From Lentinula raphanica (lineage: Eukaryota; Basidiomycota; Agaricomycetes; Agaricales; Omphalotaceae), in the NCBI GenBank assembly GCA_027919835.1, contig JANVFP010000036.1, forward strand, positions 62,001-126,000: DNA of 64,000 bases, read 5' to 3'. This document shows, piece by piece, positions 33,201-44,101 of the stretch. Made by a program: the position numbers and the translations under genes. The number at the start of each line of letters is the position of its first letter. The first letter of the stretch is position 1. Under the pieces are notes generated by a model, which worked only from the letters and a program-made list of their open reading frames with translations, was not told the DNA's origin and ran no database searches.

Positions 33201-36103
33201 ATGGACTCTCGACATCGCGATGACGAAGACATGCAGGACCAGAACGAACTCGTTCAAAGTCCTGTATTGCTGAAGACACAAGCCCTCCAGTCCAAGAACG
33301 ACGACCGTGTCGCAGGTCTGTAATCCGTTTACTGTCAGGCCGGAACTTGTCCCTCACCCCATGCGCGTCTGTCCGGCCATCAGGTTCCGATTCGGAGAAA
33401 GCTCCTCCCCAGCAGCCTCAGGTTATCTCTCCAACTAACGTCAGAGACAGACTGGGAAATCCGACCACCTGGAAGAACAATACTCATCCGCGATGGTGGC
33501 GAGATCCTGGCTTACGCAGGAACGTATTTTGGATTGCTGTGCTCTACTTTGGGTTGTGAGTCCAGTGATCCACTATCTCTTTTGTTTCCCGAATACCTTC
33601 CCGAATACCGTATACGCGTCAAAGGATGAATCATTCTGTTTTATTCTATTGCTATCCCTATCTGGCCTATATATTCCTATTAGCTGCTTCTTCAATGATT
33701 CTGATTAATTCTGGATTGACTCTGACTCGAATTCATTCCTTCCAGTTTCACTTGGGGATATAGCACGGCTTTGCTCAATTGCCTCCAGCCCATGCCGCAG
33801 TTCAATGAATACTTTCACAATCCCTCGGGTGGAAGACTTGGCTTGATCTACGCCAGCCAATCATTACCGACAGTGATGTCAGTTCATTCAAGTTCTTGAA
33901 AGATTGTCAATTGAAATACTGATTCTCGTTCCTTCTGTGGACCAATAATGTCATGCCTCGGTGTTTTTTCCACTTCATTTCATTGTAGACTTGCGCCAGC
34001 GATTCCATGGTCGAACGACTTTCTGGGCAGGAAAAGAACGATTTCGATTGGGAGTCTGATAGTTGTGAGTGAACTCTTCTTTTCACCGAGAGTCCGACAA
34101 CCTTGGGGACTTTTCCCCTTATCGCGATTTCCGCCCGTTAAAAGATCCCAACTGACCATTCAATGATCTCAGATATCAGGAACAATTCTTGGAACGCTTT
34201 CAAAATCCACGGCAATGCTTATTGCGAGTCGCGTCGTTGTCGGGCTTGCGCTCCCCTTTATGTCCGTAGCATGCGTCTGTCTCGTTAATGAACTTGCACA
34301 TCCCCGTCTTCGTGGGTAAGTCGTGCTTCTGTCCGTTATTGCCTTTATCCCGCGAGTGTGTAACTAATCCGAGCCTTTTCCCTCCCATCTCTCTTACTCT
34401 GTCTCAAACATACATAGAATATGCGCCACAATCAACAGCTCGATGTATTTTGGTGGAGTGGTCGTCGTCGCATGGCTCACGTTTGGAACTCTTCATTGGC
34501 ACCAAAGTGGTACTAGCTCTAGCAGTATCTCCGGCTACTCAGGAAATCAATGGGCTTGGCGACTACCTGTTTTATTCCAAGCACTCGGGCCTACGGTCCT
34601 CTTATGCTTCACTTTACCGTCACTCCTACCCGGGACATTTTCGTATGAGACGTATAGGGCTAAGGCTAGTAACGGAGCATCCACACGTTCATCATCTTCG
34701 TCAGTCACAATTACAGCTCCGAATCTGAGAATCCCATCATCCCTATCCGTCCCAGAATCTCCCCGGTGGTTAGTCGCACATGGCCACATAACTGAAGCGC
34801 ACCTCATCCTAGCGCACGCACACGCTAATGGCGATATGGAGGACGAGCTAGTGTTGGGTGAATTGGGTGAGATCGAGGACTGTCTAGCAAAAGAAAGGGA
34901 AGAAGGTGCCGGGAAATTGGGGATGTGGGAGGGCTGGAAAAATCTATGGCGAACTAAGGGATTGAGGCGGAGAATGATGGTTGTTACAATAATTGGTGCT
35001 GGTTCGCAGCTGAAAGGGAGTGAGTGAACCATCTCAATATCCCCTTAACTCCTCCTTGGGTAGCCGGAGATGGGAGCTCTTTTATATTGATTTCCCTTCT
35101 TCCCTAGCCTCCGCAATAGCAAGCTATATCACACCTATCCTCAATCTCGTTGGTTTCGTCAATCCAGATAAGATAGGTATGTACATTCCGCCATTACCCA
35201 ACCTCCAGCTCAGACGACATCAATATTCACAAACAAAAAATCTTTCATCAACATCAATTATAGCCGTTATCAATGGATGTTTGACAACCTGCGACTTCGT
35301 CTCTGCAATCGGGGTGCTCTGTGCGTAAACTCCGTTGGTCGGAGACCTCTTTGGCTCATCTCAACTGCTGGGCTTTTGGTGTGTTTTGCCTTGATGACCG
35401 CTCTGGCAGTGAGTATCTGAGTACCTAGTGTCCCAAATATCTAGTTCAATCCGTCTCATCACCCCATTTTAGGCTATCTTCGCGCAAACATCCTCCATCC
35501 CCTCCGCATATGCATTCATCGTAGTCCTTTTCATCCTCAGGGTGTTCAATGGGATGGGCTGGTCCCCTTTGACACATAACTACCCTGCTGAAATCCTACC
35601 TTACTCAATCCGAGCGAGCGCTCTATCGTATTTCACTTTTCTCGAAACATCTGTTCTGGCATTCAACTTGTGGTTACATCCCGTGGCGTTCCAGCATCTT
35701 GGGGTATGTATCACATACTCTGCGTGTCCTTCGCTCGTCTGATCCATCACTGAAATGACACAGTGGAGATACTTCATCGTGTTCGTTGCTGTGCTCTCAG
35801 CGCTTGAAATTGCGATCTGGTTCTTGTTCATCGAAACAAGGTGAGGAAAGTGGCATCGTTGTTCCTAAATTCATCATTGATTTCACTATTCCGTTGTCCC
35901 TCTTCAACCGTATCATCACCCGCGACAGAGGACGCACGATTGAGCAAGTGAGCGTGCTTTTTGATCTTTCCCCGAGCGAAAGAAGAGAGGGGGCTACGAG
36001 GGATATGGGCTTAAGATTAAGCTCACGTCAAGATCAACCGGATCTGGAGGAGAATATAGGCCGCGCTCGTGCGAGTATCATTATGGACGAAAAGAAATCG
36101 TGA
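33201..36103 (+). pseudogene. MFS sugar transporter gene with a frameshift
   Basis: Sugar-porter family member resembling fungal lactose/hexose permeases; 12 membrane segments are expected in the plasma membrane. Eleven exons are traceable: 33201-33315, 33384-33555, 33746-33877, 33989-34064, 34173-34315, 34418-35019, 35108-35176, 35264-35408, 35473-35703, 35764-35840 and 35929-36103. Motifs: NPSGGRLGLI, NDFLGRKRT (loop 2-3), VPESPRWLVAHG (loop 6-7), SVGRRPLWL (loop 8-9), NYPAEILPYSIRA and FIETRGRTIEQ. All exons keep frame except within exon 8. After VINGCLTTCDFVSAI the frame runs to a TAA at 35326-35328, while GALCVNSVGRRPLWL continues in another frame, at the gggg near 35309. The exon sum is 1,937 nt, not a multiple of three, consistent with one lost or two gained bases. 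It is either a recent null allele or a base-calling error. Confidence 0.72.
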
Positions 36104-36524
36104 AGGGTATTGAGCCATCGAGTTAGGATTCGCATGCATATATATCTATCACTCATAATCTATCTACGACGCCTTAACGCAAAACGGTATTGACTTTGGT
36201 AACGACTGCATACCTCTTTCTCTGTCTTGTTCTTATGTTCATGAATATGATGCATCATATTCCAACTTCCTTTCTGTCTACTGTGTAGGCTTGTCCACAG
36301 TATGATGTTTGCCTTCCTCCGACAAATGAAATTGTTCAGAGCAACATTGCAGTTTCCCGCACTAGAAAAGAACATGATCAAATGTCAGTCGATATCAGAC
36401 GGCCATAGGGTATGTACTATGTAGGATTGGCCTGGTCAAGGCCTTTATTACTCCCCGGCACAACGAATACACGTATTCAGTCAGTACACAAAATCAAATC
36501 GCGGGCTATACATGATTAGAATCA
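36104..36524. other. Left flank of KDZ element 1
   Basis: The 3' region of the transporter; from about 36430 to 36532 it aligns with 49670-49785, the sequence beside the second membrane-protein paralogue. It is therefore the left half of the pre-insertion site. Confidence 0.6.
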
Positions 36525-36532
36525 CTAGAAAG
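36525..36532. repeat. 8-bp target-site duplication, left copy
   Basis: ctagaaag, identical to 46489-46496 directly outside the right terminal inverted repeat. Confidence 0.88.
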
Positions 36533-36669
36533 CACCTCATACGCCCGTATACCGTAGTATTTAACCTTAGCCAAGGGGGGGTACTTGGCTAAGGGTGTTT
36601 CTATGGCTTTCTGTTAGTCCTCTATAGTGGAATAAATATTGAATAATTCGTCTGAACTTTAGTGTGATA
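36533..36669 (+). repeat. Left terminal inverted repeat, element 1
   Basis: Inverted match to 46353-46488. It contains an internal palindrome ccttagccaag...cttggctaagg (36565-36575 and 36584-36594, 8-nt G-rich loop). Confidence 0.9.
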
Positions 36670-36744
36670 TACCTTCCCTCCCGTGAGATTCACCGCTTCG
36701 TCATCACCAAATACAGCATGGGCGCTGTGAGCAGCTGACAGACA

Positions 36745-36761
36745 TCGGGATATGACATATT
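36745..36761 (+). repeat. Subterminal inverted repeat, left
   Basis: tcgggatatgacatatt occurs here and exactly inverted at 46240-46256, each roughly 210-250 bp from its element end. Candidate transposase-binding site. Confidence 0.6.
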
Positions 36762-36872
36762 GGGTCCCGCCCTGCCCGCTTTATCCCGCCCCCCGCCCCT
36801 TACTGTTTTCAGAACAAAGCATAGTGTTGTATTTGTACAGAATCGGTCACAGCAGCTTGAAGATACCAAGTA

Positions 36873-39862
36873 CTACTTATCTATGGCAACTCCAATGACA
36901 GCAGCCATGTCATTGAGTACTCCATCCTCATCATCTTCATCGTCTTCATCGTCATCCAACGGCGGTGCATCCTCGTCGGTAGCGTGGTCGTGGACTCCCT
37001 CCGAATGCATCTGAAGTTGAGCTCCTTGTATCTGAGAATAAAGGGGACCTCGCCCTACCGACAACGATCCTGTAAAGCCCTTCACCCTGGCAAGCTTTCT
37101 AAGCCTGAGCATGTGTAGATCGTTGCACCTCGCCCGTTCCCAAGCATAGCGCTGGATCTGTGCAGCAAGAAGGGGGTTCGAAGGCCGCATCTCCTCCTCC
37201 TTTAGTGCAAGGAACGCCGATTCTTCATGGATGTAGGTGACCAGTGAGTGAATTTCTTTGTTGAGTCGAATGATTTCCTCCTCAGCGTGGACAAGCTTGT
37301 GGTATTGATCCATAGCAAGACGGCCCGCAGGCTGAGCCCACAATTCTCCACGAACGTCGCGGCGGGCATCCCGAAGAAGGTCGAAGTCAGAGAGAAAAGA
37401 GTACTCGACAACATCCTCCCATGAGAGAGTAGGTCGGCCAAGTTCAGAAGCCGCATCGTTGAAAACGGTGATAGCTGTGCGGATAGCTTGGGAGCGAGCT
37501 TTGAGGGAGTCGGCGATGTGTTTGCGGAGCTTGTAACCAGTGTGCGACATGTTCATCTTCGAGAGTTCGAAAAGTCGCGCAACTACGAGGCCCTCCAGCT
37601 TATCCAGAGCGCGCCGGTATTTCGCCTTATGAACGAGATCCTGTGCGACTCTCCACTCCTCAGAACCAGGTATCCATCTGGTCTTGATGCCGAGCTTCAC
37701 TTCCAACGCTTGCACTTCGGCCTTCAAGTCATCTCGATTCTCGATAGCATGTCGTCGTCTGGCTTCGATTTGTCGAGTCTGATCGTTCCGACCAAGAGCG
37801 TTGAGGATGGAGTCAGGTGTGTAGGTGATCCACTCCCGATTGGCGTCGTTGAGCTTATTCTGGGCTGCCGTGTACTTTTCGAGCTTCTTGAAGTATTCCA
37901 TCTGCAGCGTTTCCTCCGGCGGTTCCTTTTTGAGGCTCTGAAGATACTCCTGTTCTTGCTTCAGCCAGTGAGGAAAAACCTCCGTCGACGTTATCCCCAG
38001 GTCGTTCATTGTGTGTGCAAGTGCAGAAGCGGACTGTTGGATTTCAATAGCCTGTTTGTACTTGTCGACAAGGAATTTGCTCAGCCGAGCGTAAGTTTCG
38101 AAGTTATCGTGGTGGTAGCTGAATCTGGAAATGGCTTGTCGGCGATGGAATGTGGACATATGACGAGTAGAGGAAGCGAGCTCGTTTGATTCAGAGAAGA
38201 ACGATTCACATTGCTCGAGGTGTTCAAGTCCAAGCCCGGGGATGTACGTAGCAAGGTGAGACGTCTGGCAGAGTCTGGAATGTGCATGCCCATGAAACGC
38301 CCCAACCAGGGATGTGTATCCAAGCGTCTCAGCTTTTGGTTGGAGGGGGCTCTTCTTGATCGTGGCTTTGAACCCGCATCCAATATCGTAGCCTATGCCG
38401 AGGTCTTTTCCAAACACATCGAGAAGACGATTGACGATAGCGAGAGGATATTTTGCCAGCTCCCCACTCCTCACCATGTCTGCAATAAGCAGGACAAACC
38501 CGTGGCGGCATAGGCATAGAAAGATTCCGGTTTCCTCGAAAACACCCCACATCTTTGCTGTCGAAGTCTCGCTCAGGTTTTTCCACCGCTCCTCACATGG
38601 ATTTGCTTCCTCTGCTTCACCGCCCGACTCGACCATCTCTTGAATTGCGGCTTTGGACCACTCATCGACCTCCTCTCTAGTCAGATAATAGTCCCCGCCT
38701 CCGACCCGCATATCCGACCTCTCTTTCGACTGCTCAGCAGAATCCTCGCCAACCGTATCCTTCCGGTAAAGTCGTTTGAGCGAGTTATTGCCGTCCATGG
38801 TTCCGAGTAAAGAAAATCGAAGCTTCGGCTCCCCTTCTGTACGATACATGCAGCAAGGGCAAGTATTCATCAACCGCCAGTTCTCTGAGTCCCGTCCGAG
38901 CGCCTTCATTACGCGTTTGTGGATTCGGAGGTTGACGTCGAGGTATAGATCGAAGGCGATGGAGAACTGTTCGCGGAGGTATGGTTTGAACGGAATTCCT
39001 TGTAAGTCACAGAGGGACTTAACGAAGGCCTGAATGGAGAGACGGGGGCAACGAAGAGATTGTATTCGAAAGAGTTCAAGAGTTCGTGTGGTGACGGCGA
39101 CGGTAGCGAGACCAGGAGAGCAGGGCCAAAGGCCGCAGCGAACGAGGCTATATGACCAGAAAGGGTCTGTTTCTGCGCATTGAACGTCGGTATAAAAAGA
39201 CTCTGAGTGCCTAGTCAGGTAGAGATATTCATGGGGAAGTTTTCGAACACTCACTGAAGATGTCAACTGCAGTGATTGTCTGACTAGTGCATTGTCCGAT
39301 CAGTTCAGAAGGAGTACCATGCGAAAGACCCTCGTGCCCAAACTCCGCATACCAAGCCATATACGCATCGGTCATAGATTCCATCTGAGGAGCGAAACGA
39401 ATGTTTCGACGATGAGTTCGATCTCGCCTCGTTCGAAAGTCCTTCCTTTGCCTAAAATCAAATAGATTTTGATTAGCTATATAGAATAAGACGGGCGAGA
39501 ACATACTTTTTGCCAGCATCCGTCTCAAAATATCCTGCAGCAATGTCCTCAAAATCTCCCATATGGCTGTGTTCCAAGATATCTCGTCCTTCTAATACAT
39601 CTTCCATCCGGTTGTCGTACCCATCGATGTCGACAGGCCCACCCATTTCATCGTCCGAGCCATCTCCACCGTCACCTTGACTGCTAGAATCGATCGGCAG
39701 CATGACCTCTTGTTTCGCCTTCAGTTTGGTGATCTGGGTTTGCGAGTGTGTTTTGAGTTTGGATCTGAGCAGGTCAGCCATGGTCTCTGCTCCTCCAGCA
39801 AATCGCTGACGTTTACTAGATCCGGACTTGCCATACGTTCGGCGTTTGGAAGACGAAGGCAT
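36873..39862 (-). CDS. KDZ transposase, element 1
   Basis: Exons 39862-39507, 39451-39255 and 39202-36873 give 960 residues. The N-terminus is basic then acidic. A cysteine-containing module precedes the catalytic core: LRCPRL at about 235 and NTCPCCMYRTEGE at about 297-309. Core motifs of the KDZ family are DGNNSLKR (321-328), GYDIGCGF (about 456-462), FHGHAHSRLCQ (about 487-497) and GLGLEHLEQCESFFSESNELA (about 507-527); the acidic residues in these are the likely catalytic D/E set (inference from the family). A long coiled-coil region and an Asp/Glu-rich tail (DDDEDDEDDEDG) follow. Introns of 55 and 52 bp are GT-AG. Predicted to act in the nucleus on the element ends. It is intact in frame in both copies; copy 2 lacks three residues in the acidic tail. 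Confidence 0.93.
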
Positions 39863-40233
39863 ACCGGCACTGGTGACCGAGCCCTGCTAGTAGTAGTAGT
39901 ACTTCAACTTGTTTGAGGTTTCAGGCGTAACACGATCACGTGCAGTCACGTAGGCGTGTTATCACATGACGTACGGCTTGAATACATAATAGCATCGGTT
40001 GTTTGTTGATTGATTTAACCTCCTCTTTCATTTTATTCTCATCATCCTCGAGTCGGCCATCAAGCTGGTGAGTACTCAATTGCTTCATGCCTTCGGGTGT
40101 CTACTCGAGAGCGCGTCGCTTGCCACGTTCACCCCTGGATGCGGCAAGCGGCGCGTTTGATGAGAACACGATACCAAAGGAGAAGCGCAACGGTCCTAGA
40201 AGTGGTATGCTAACAGATTTCTTCCTTTAGACT
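39863..40233. promoter_or_regulatory. Divergent promoter region, transposase / TET-JBP
   Basis: A 371-bp interval between divergent start codons. It holds a cluster of ACGT-core sites: tcacgtgca (39936-39944), tcacgta (39946-39952) and tcacatgacgta (39962-39973), of the type bound by bHLH or bZIP factors. A possible 5'-UTR intron of the TET/JBP transcript spans 40068-40230 (gtgagt...tttag). Repeated in element 2 at +20303. Confidence 0.45.
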
Positions 40234-41770
40234 ATGGTCTCAGGCCTTACCAGGACGGTAAGCCTCTTATTATCTACTCAACCCTTTCGCTAATAACGCA
40301 TTAGACGCGTTCAGGACGCTCTTACATCGAGATCATCGCTGAAGATGATCCAAACGATATTGCTGTCCTTCAGCTGGACTTCTCAATCGATATGGACGAC
40401 CTAGCTCGACAATCTATTGAAGATTCAGAAAACCCGGATCTCGAGGAGCCTCAAACTTTCACATCGATTCCGAATACGCTCAAACGAAAGTACGACTCCG
40501 AAGACAGCAATCCTGCCCCACAAAAGACTCCACGCAACGGCAAGAGCTCGGGACAAAAGGCTCAGTCAGCGAACAACAGCCGTCGCGCTAAACGACGTGC
40601 AGAAAAACAGGCGACTCTTGGACACCCTCGTGGAACCGGACGTGCTTTTGAAAGGCACGTCATGGCGGCGGAGCCCATTCAAACTGCCTTAGTGAGCGAG
40701 GAACTTCCTATCGCAGAGGGGGGCTGGGTGGCCACCGATTGCTCCTACGTCGGTGCCAAGGTCAAACGGAAATTGGAGACGCTGAAAGCCCAGGGCTTCG
40801 TCCATATACCGTGGAAAGGAAGGTGTGTAATGTTCCTATAATTCTACTGAATGGCTTGACAGCTCATTTGCAGGGTACCTGTTTCCGTCGTGGATGCCGA
40901 AAAGCGGGTGGTGCTTGCAGCCGTCGGCCAACCAAACGACTCCAGCTACTCCTCCGACGCCGAAGAAATGGCCGACCTCATGCTTCAACTTGGTGCAACC
41001 ACGGACTGGTCAAAAGCTGAACTGCACACGAGACGCGGCAAATTCGCGTCGGCAACCTGCGGCTGGTCCTATGGTAAAGGGCAACCGAGGCCTATGCGCC
41101 TTGGTGGCGAACGTCAAGAATTGATGGAGGAATTCATTACGAACAAATGTGTTCAACGAATCGCCTCCTACCAGAGTGGTGAGCTCGACTCTCAGCATGG
41201 CTATCGCATCTTTCCACTCAACCTTCGATAGCGACTTTTGGCCTTTGGTTTCCTAAGGCTTATGGAGAGTATCGACGCCGCAACAACCAACTCAAAGAGA
41301 AGATCCCGGAGTTCGATGGAAACGTCAAAGGGAGCGTGTTCAATGGCTGCACGGCCAACTTTGGACCCAACACCTGGACGTACATTCATCGCGACACAAG
41401 GAATGCACCCGGTGCATGTGCAATTACTGCGGGGGGGCCATTCGATCCAGTCAAAGGCGGTCAGCTCATCATATGGGACCTTAAACTTATCTTCGACTTT
41501 CCCCCAGCGTCGACTATTCTCTTACCTTCTGCTCTTTTTCGACACTCGAATATCCCCGTTCAGAAAGGTGATAAACGGGTGTCTTTCACTCAATACACAG
41601 CTGGTGGCATTCACCGTTGGTTGGAATACGGGGGGCGTACTGAAGAAAGGTTCTCGATTGAGGACCCCGAGGGTTATCGAAGAATGCTTGAGGAAAGACC
41701 AGGGCGTTGGCAAAAAGCGTTGGATGTCTTTAGTACAATAGATGAACTGAAAGCTGGCATTACAGCTTGA
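40234..41770 (+). CDS. TET/JBP-family dioxygenase, element 1
   Basis: Fe(II)/2-oxoglutarate dioxygenase of the TET/JBP family, which oxidises 5-methylpyrimidines in DNA (family knowledge). Exons 40234-40257, 40305-40822, 40874-41178 and 41232-41770 give 461 residues. The N-terminal part is charged with nuclear-localisation-like basic runs (SRRAKRRAEK). The catalytic fold is in the last 180 residues: NFGPNTWTYIHRD with iron ligands H335 and D337, the strand GGQLIIWDL (about 358-366), the distal ligand H387 in PSALFRHSNIPV, and R398 in KRVSFTQYTAGG for 2-oxoglutarate. All key residues are present. It is divergent from the transposase, so likely co-expressed. It could demethylate or mark the element's DNA; that role is inference. 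Confidence 0.9.
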
Positions 41771-42498
41771 ATGTAGATAACCTCATGATTCAGATCGAGC
41801 AAGTTTCGTTCAAAGTCCGAGTCAGTTATACTACCTCAGAATTTCAAAAAACAAAGAATTGGAGTCAAGCAGTGAGTTAAGCTGGGCCAATGTCGCTCCT
41901 CAGAGGATTCTCTCTAGCTCTCAACAGTGTGTCTTGTGAAGGCAGTCCAATGTCGAAAAAGCCAAAATGTCATGGCTTATCTTAGTAGATCAAGTAAAGA
42001 CTATGAGTCTTAAATTTTTTCTGAGGCTCTCGGATGTATATGTAATCTCTTCAGATAGCGAGATCATTGAATACATCACATATTCTTGTTACAAAATTTT
42101 CTGTTGGTTCTATGTTCATTCCTTGACTTTCGAAACAAGATTGTATTATTAAGTGCAAGGAAAATTCAGTAAAATACCTTTCTGGTGTAGCTACAAGGTC
42201 CCGTACTTTGAGAGCTCGTCCATGAAGTCAATGCATGAATACTCAAGAAATCGGTTGTTAGAACATATAGCCGAAGTAGGAACCATGGGGAAAAGTAGGC
42301 TTGTTGGGCGTTAAACTGCCATTTTAGTATACAAAAATGGGCGCCTAGTCAAATTGCAGCACCTAAGTTCATCGCAACTCACTGTCTCTCACTGTCAGTC
42401 CATTTTTTTGATAGATTTCGGTCAAGAACCGCGACAACATTTTGAATTCAAAGCTTTTACATAGATTTGGAGCTCATACAAGTAACAAAGCAATTATA
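41771..42498. other. Convergent intergenic region in element 1
   Basis: Between the 3' ends of the TET/JBP and RNase H1-N-like genes. A/T-rich; no coding signal. Confidence 0.5.
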
Positions 42499-43646
42499 CT
42501 AAGTGAAAAATCCAGGCCTCTCAGTAGAAACAATGCGACAAGGATCAGCATTTGACTGGGTGTTCCAGTAATCTTGAGCTTCAGCCTCACTGGAAAACGC
42601 AGTCAGAAACCCCCCACCCCATTCAAGGCCATCACGGAGTGCGTCGTAGCTTGAGACAAAATTAGCAACATGCTGAACAGGGTTACAAAGAAAACTTACG
42701 CGCTTCGATAAATTTCAGGATGCACACCCTGAGTCACCACCCAATATCCTCGTCCCATCCCTTGCTGGAGCGCGCTCACTACGCCTGATGTTCTAGCAGC
42801 GTTCCATGAAGCTTGTGCGAGTTCGCGGGTCGGAAAACCTTTGAAGACGAGATTGGGGTCTTGTTCTTTCAACTGCTTGACCCTGGACCTACATATAAGA
42901 GTCGTCAATTGTTGTCTAGCAAACACGACGAGCTGAGCTTACCATCTATCGTAAACGAAAGCCTCCCTGCCCGAGTAGACGACGTAAGCGTTGTACTGTC
43001 CACGACGGTGTCGAGGAGTGGCAGGAGGTACCGGAGGCGGTGAGAACGGAGGTAAGGTGGCCAGGGAGAGAGCAGGGGACGGCAGAGCTTGACTTCCCTC
43101 CGACTGGACTCCTGTGAAATCCGATGGAGCTTCCGACGGTCCTGCTGGCTCGGATGGCCTTGCGGCCTCTGCCGGTTCAGAGTACTGTGGAGGTGGGACT
43201 GAATAAAGCTCATCCGAGCCCTGTCGAAACACATAAACTGGCGGGTTGTTGAACCTACCCTTGCATCAGTTAGAACTTACTCTTAGGCAACGATAGATAG
43301 CTTCTACATACAAGTTTGTGTTGATCTGTTCTTGAATTTTCGACGATCTGGGTAGCTCTTTCTTGGGCGATGCTTGAACAACCGCGTTCGAGAATTCCGC
43401 AGGCCGCTTTGTGGGGGAGGCTCGACCTCGACTCACTCAATAAATCAAGGAAAATCAGTTGACATGAGAGAAGAGAATAGAGTCGTTCTTACATGTGATC
43501 TTAGACATCGTTTGGGCCAACTCGTCTATGAGGTGATCAGTATGAGCCTTCTTACATTATATTTACCTACCGTCTTCATCGTCGCTGGAGTCAGAGATCA
43601 GAATCACTCGACTAGAAGATGAGGTTGAGGCTAAAATGGGTGTCAT
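42499..43646 (-). CDS. Protein with two RNase H1 N-terminal-like modules, element 1
   Basis: Six exons (43646-43571, 43525-43493, 43435-43312, 43254-42943, 42888-42700 and 42649-42499) give 294 residues. Residues about 13-25 (VILISDSSDDEDD) match a SUMO-interaction motif: a hydrophobic core then acidic/serine residues. A Pro/Ser-rich linker follows (about 80-165). Two copies of the RNase H1 N-terminal (viroplasmin-like) fold come next: AYVVYSGREAFVYDRW...LVFKGFPTRELAQASW (about 175-230) and YWVVTQGVHPEIYRSAYDAL...FLTAFSSEAEAQDYW (about 240-290). This fold binds RNA-DNA hybrid or dsRNA in RNase H1; no nuclease domain is attached. It sits inside the transposon, divergent from the fourth gene. 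Role in transposition unknown. Confidence 0.78.
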
Positions 43647-44101
43647 AAATGCATAGCAGAAACGGGGAGAAGAAGCGAGGCTCGAGCTCACAGGTCATTT
43701 TGCAGTGAAAGCTGAGAGGGAGAAGATGGGGGGAAGTAAGAAAGAAAGACGCAAATCAACAACCTGATAGTGATAATAACTTGGTATTTACGGTCCGGTG
43801 TCACCCATCACATCTGTCACACCTCATCATCTCTACCATCTCTACCATCTCTAACACAATATCAACATCCGTAGGACCTCTCGTAGACCCGTTGGACCGC
43901 CTCCTCTCTATAGTTTCTGAGCGCGGCTGTATGTTTGGATGTAGGATCTCTAGTTCTGCGGAGCGTGAACTCTGCAAAGCGCGTTCGCGTTCGCGTTGTT
44001 TGTTGCAGTTTCAACCAATGTTTATGAAATTTTCACTATATATCCCAGCCAAATCCTCCCTAGTTTTGCGTATAAGGGTTGACCTTCTCAGTGTCGCCGC
44101 T
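43647..44101. promoter_or_regulatory. Second divergent promoter region in element 1
   Basis: 455 bp between divergent starts at 43646 and 44102. It contains a tandem ctctaccat repeat near 43832-43860. No defined factor site. Confidence 0.35.

Noticed and set aside
37488..38189. 233-codon plus-strand frame inside the KDZ transposase (and its copy at 57791-58492)
   Set aside because: It is antisense to the catalytic core and no independent motif or splice structure supports it.
43781..44101. Upstream extension of the fourth KDZ cargo gene
   Set aside because: The open frame continues upstream but begins at a TTG, and the ATG at 44102 has a much better context. Some in-frame upstream ATGs remain possible.
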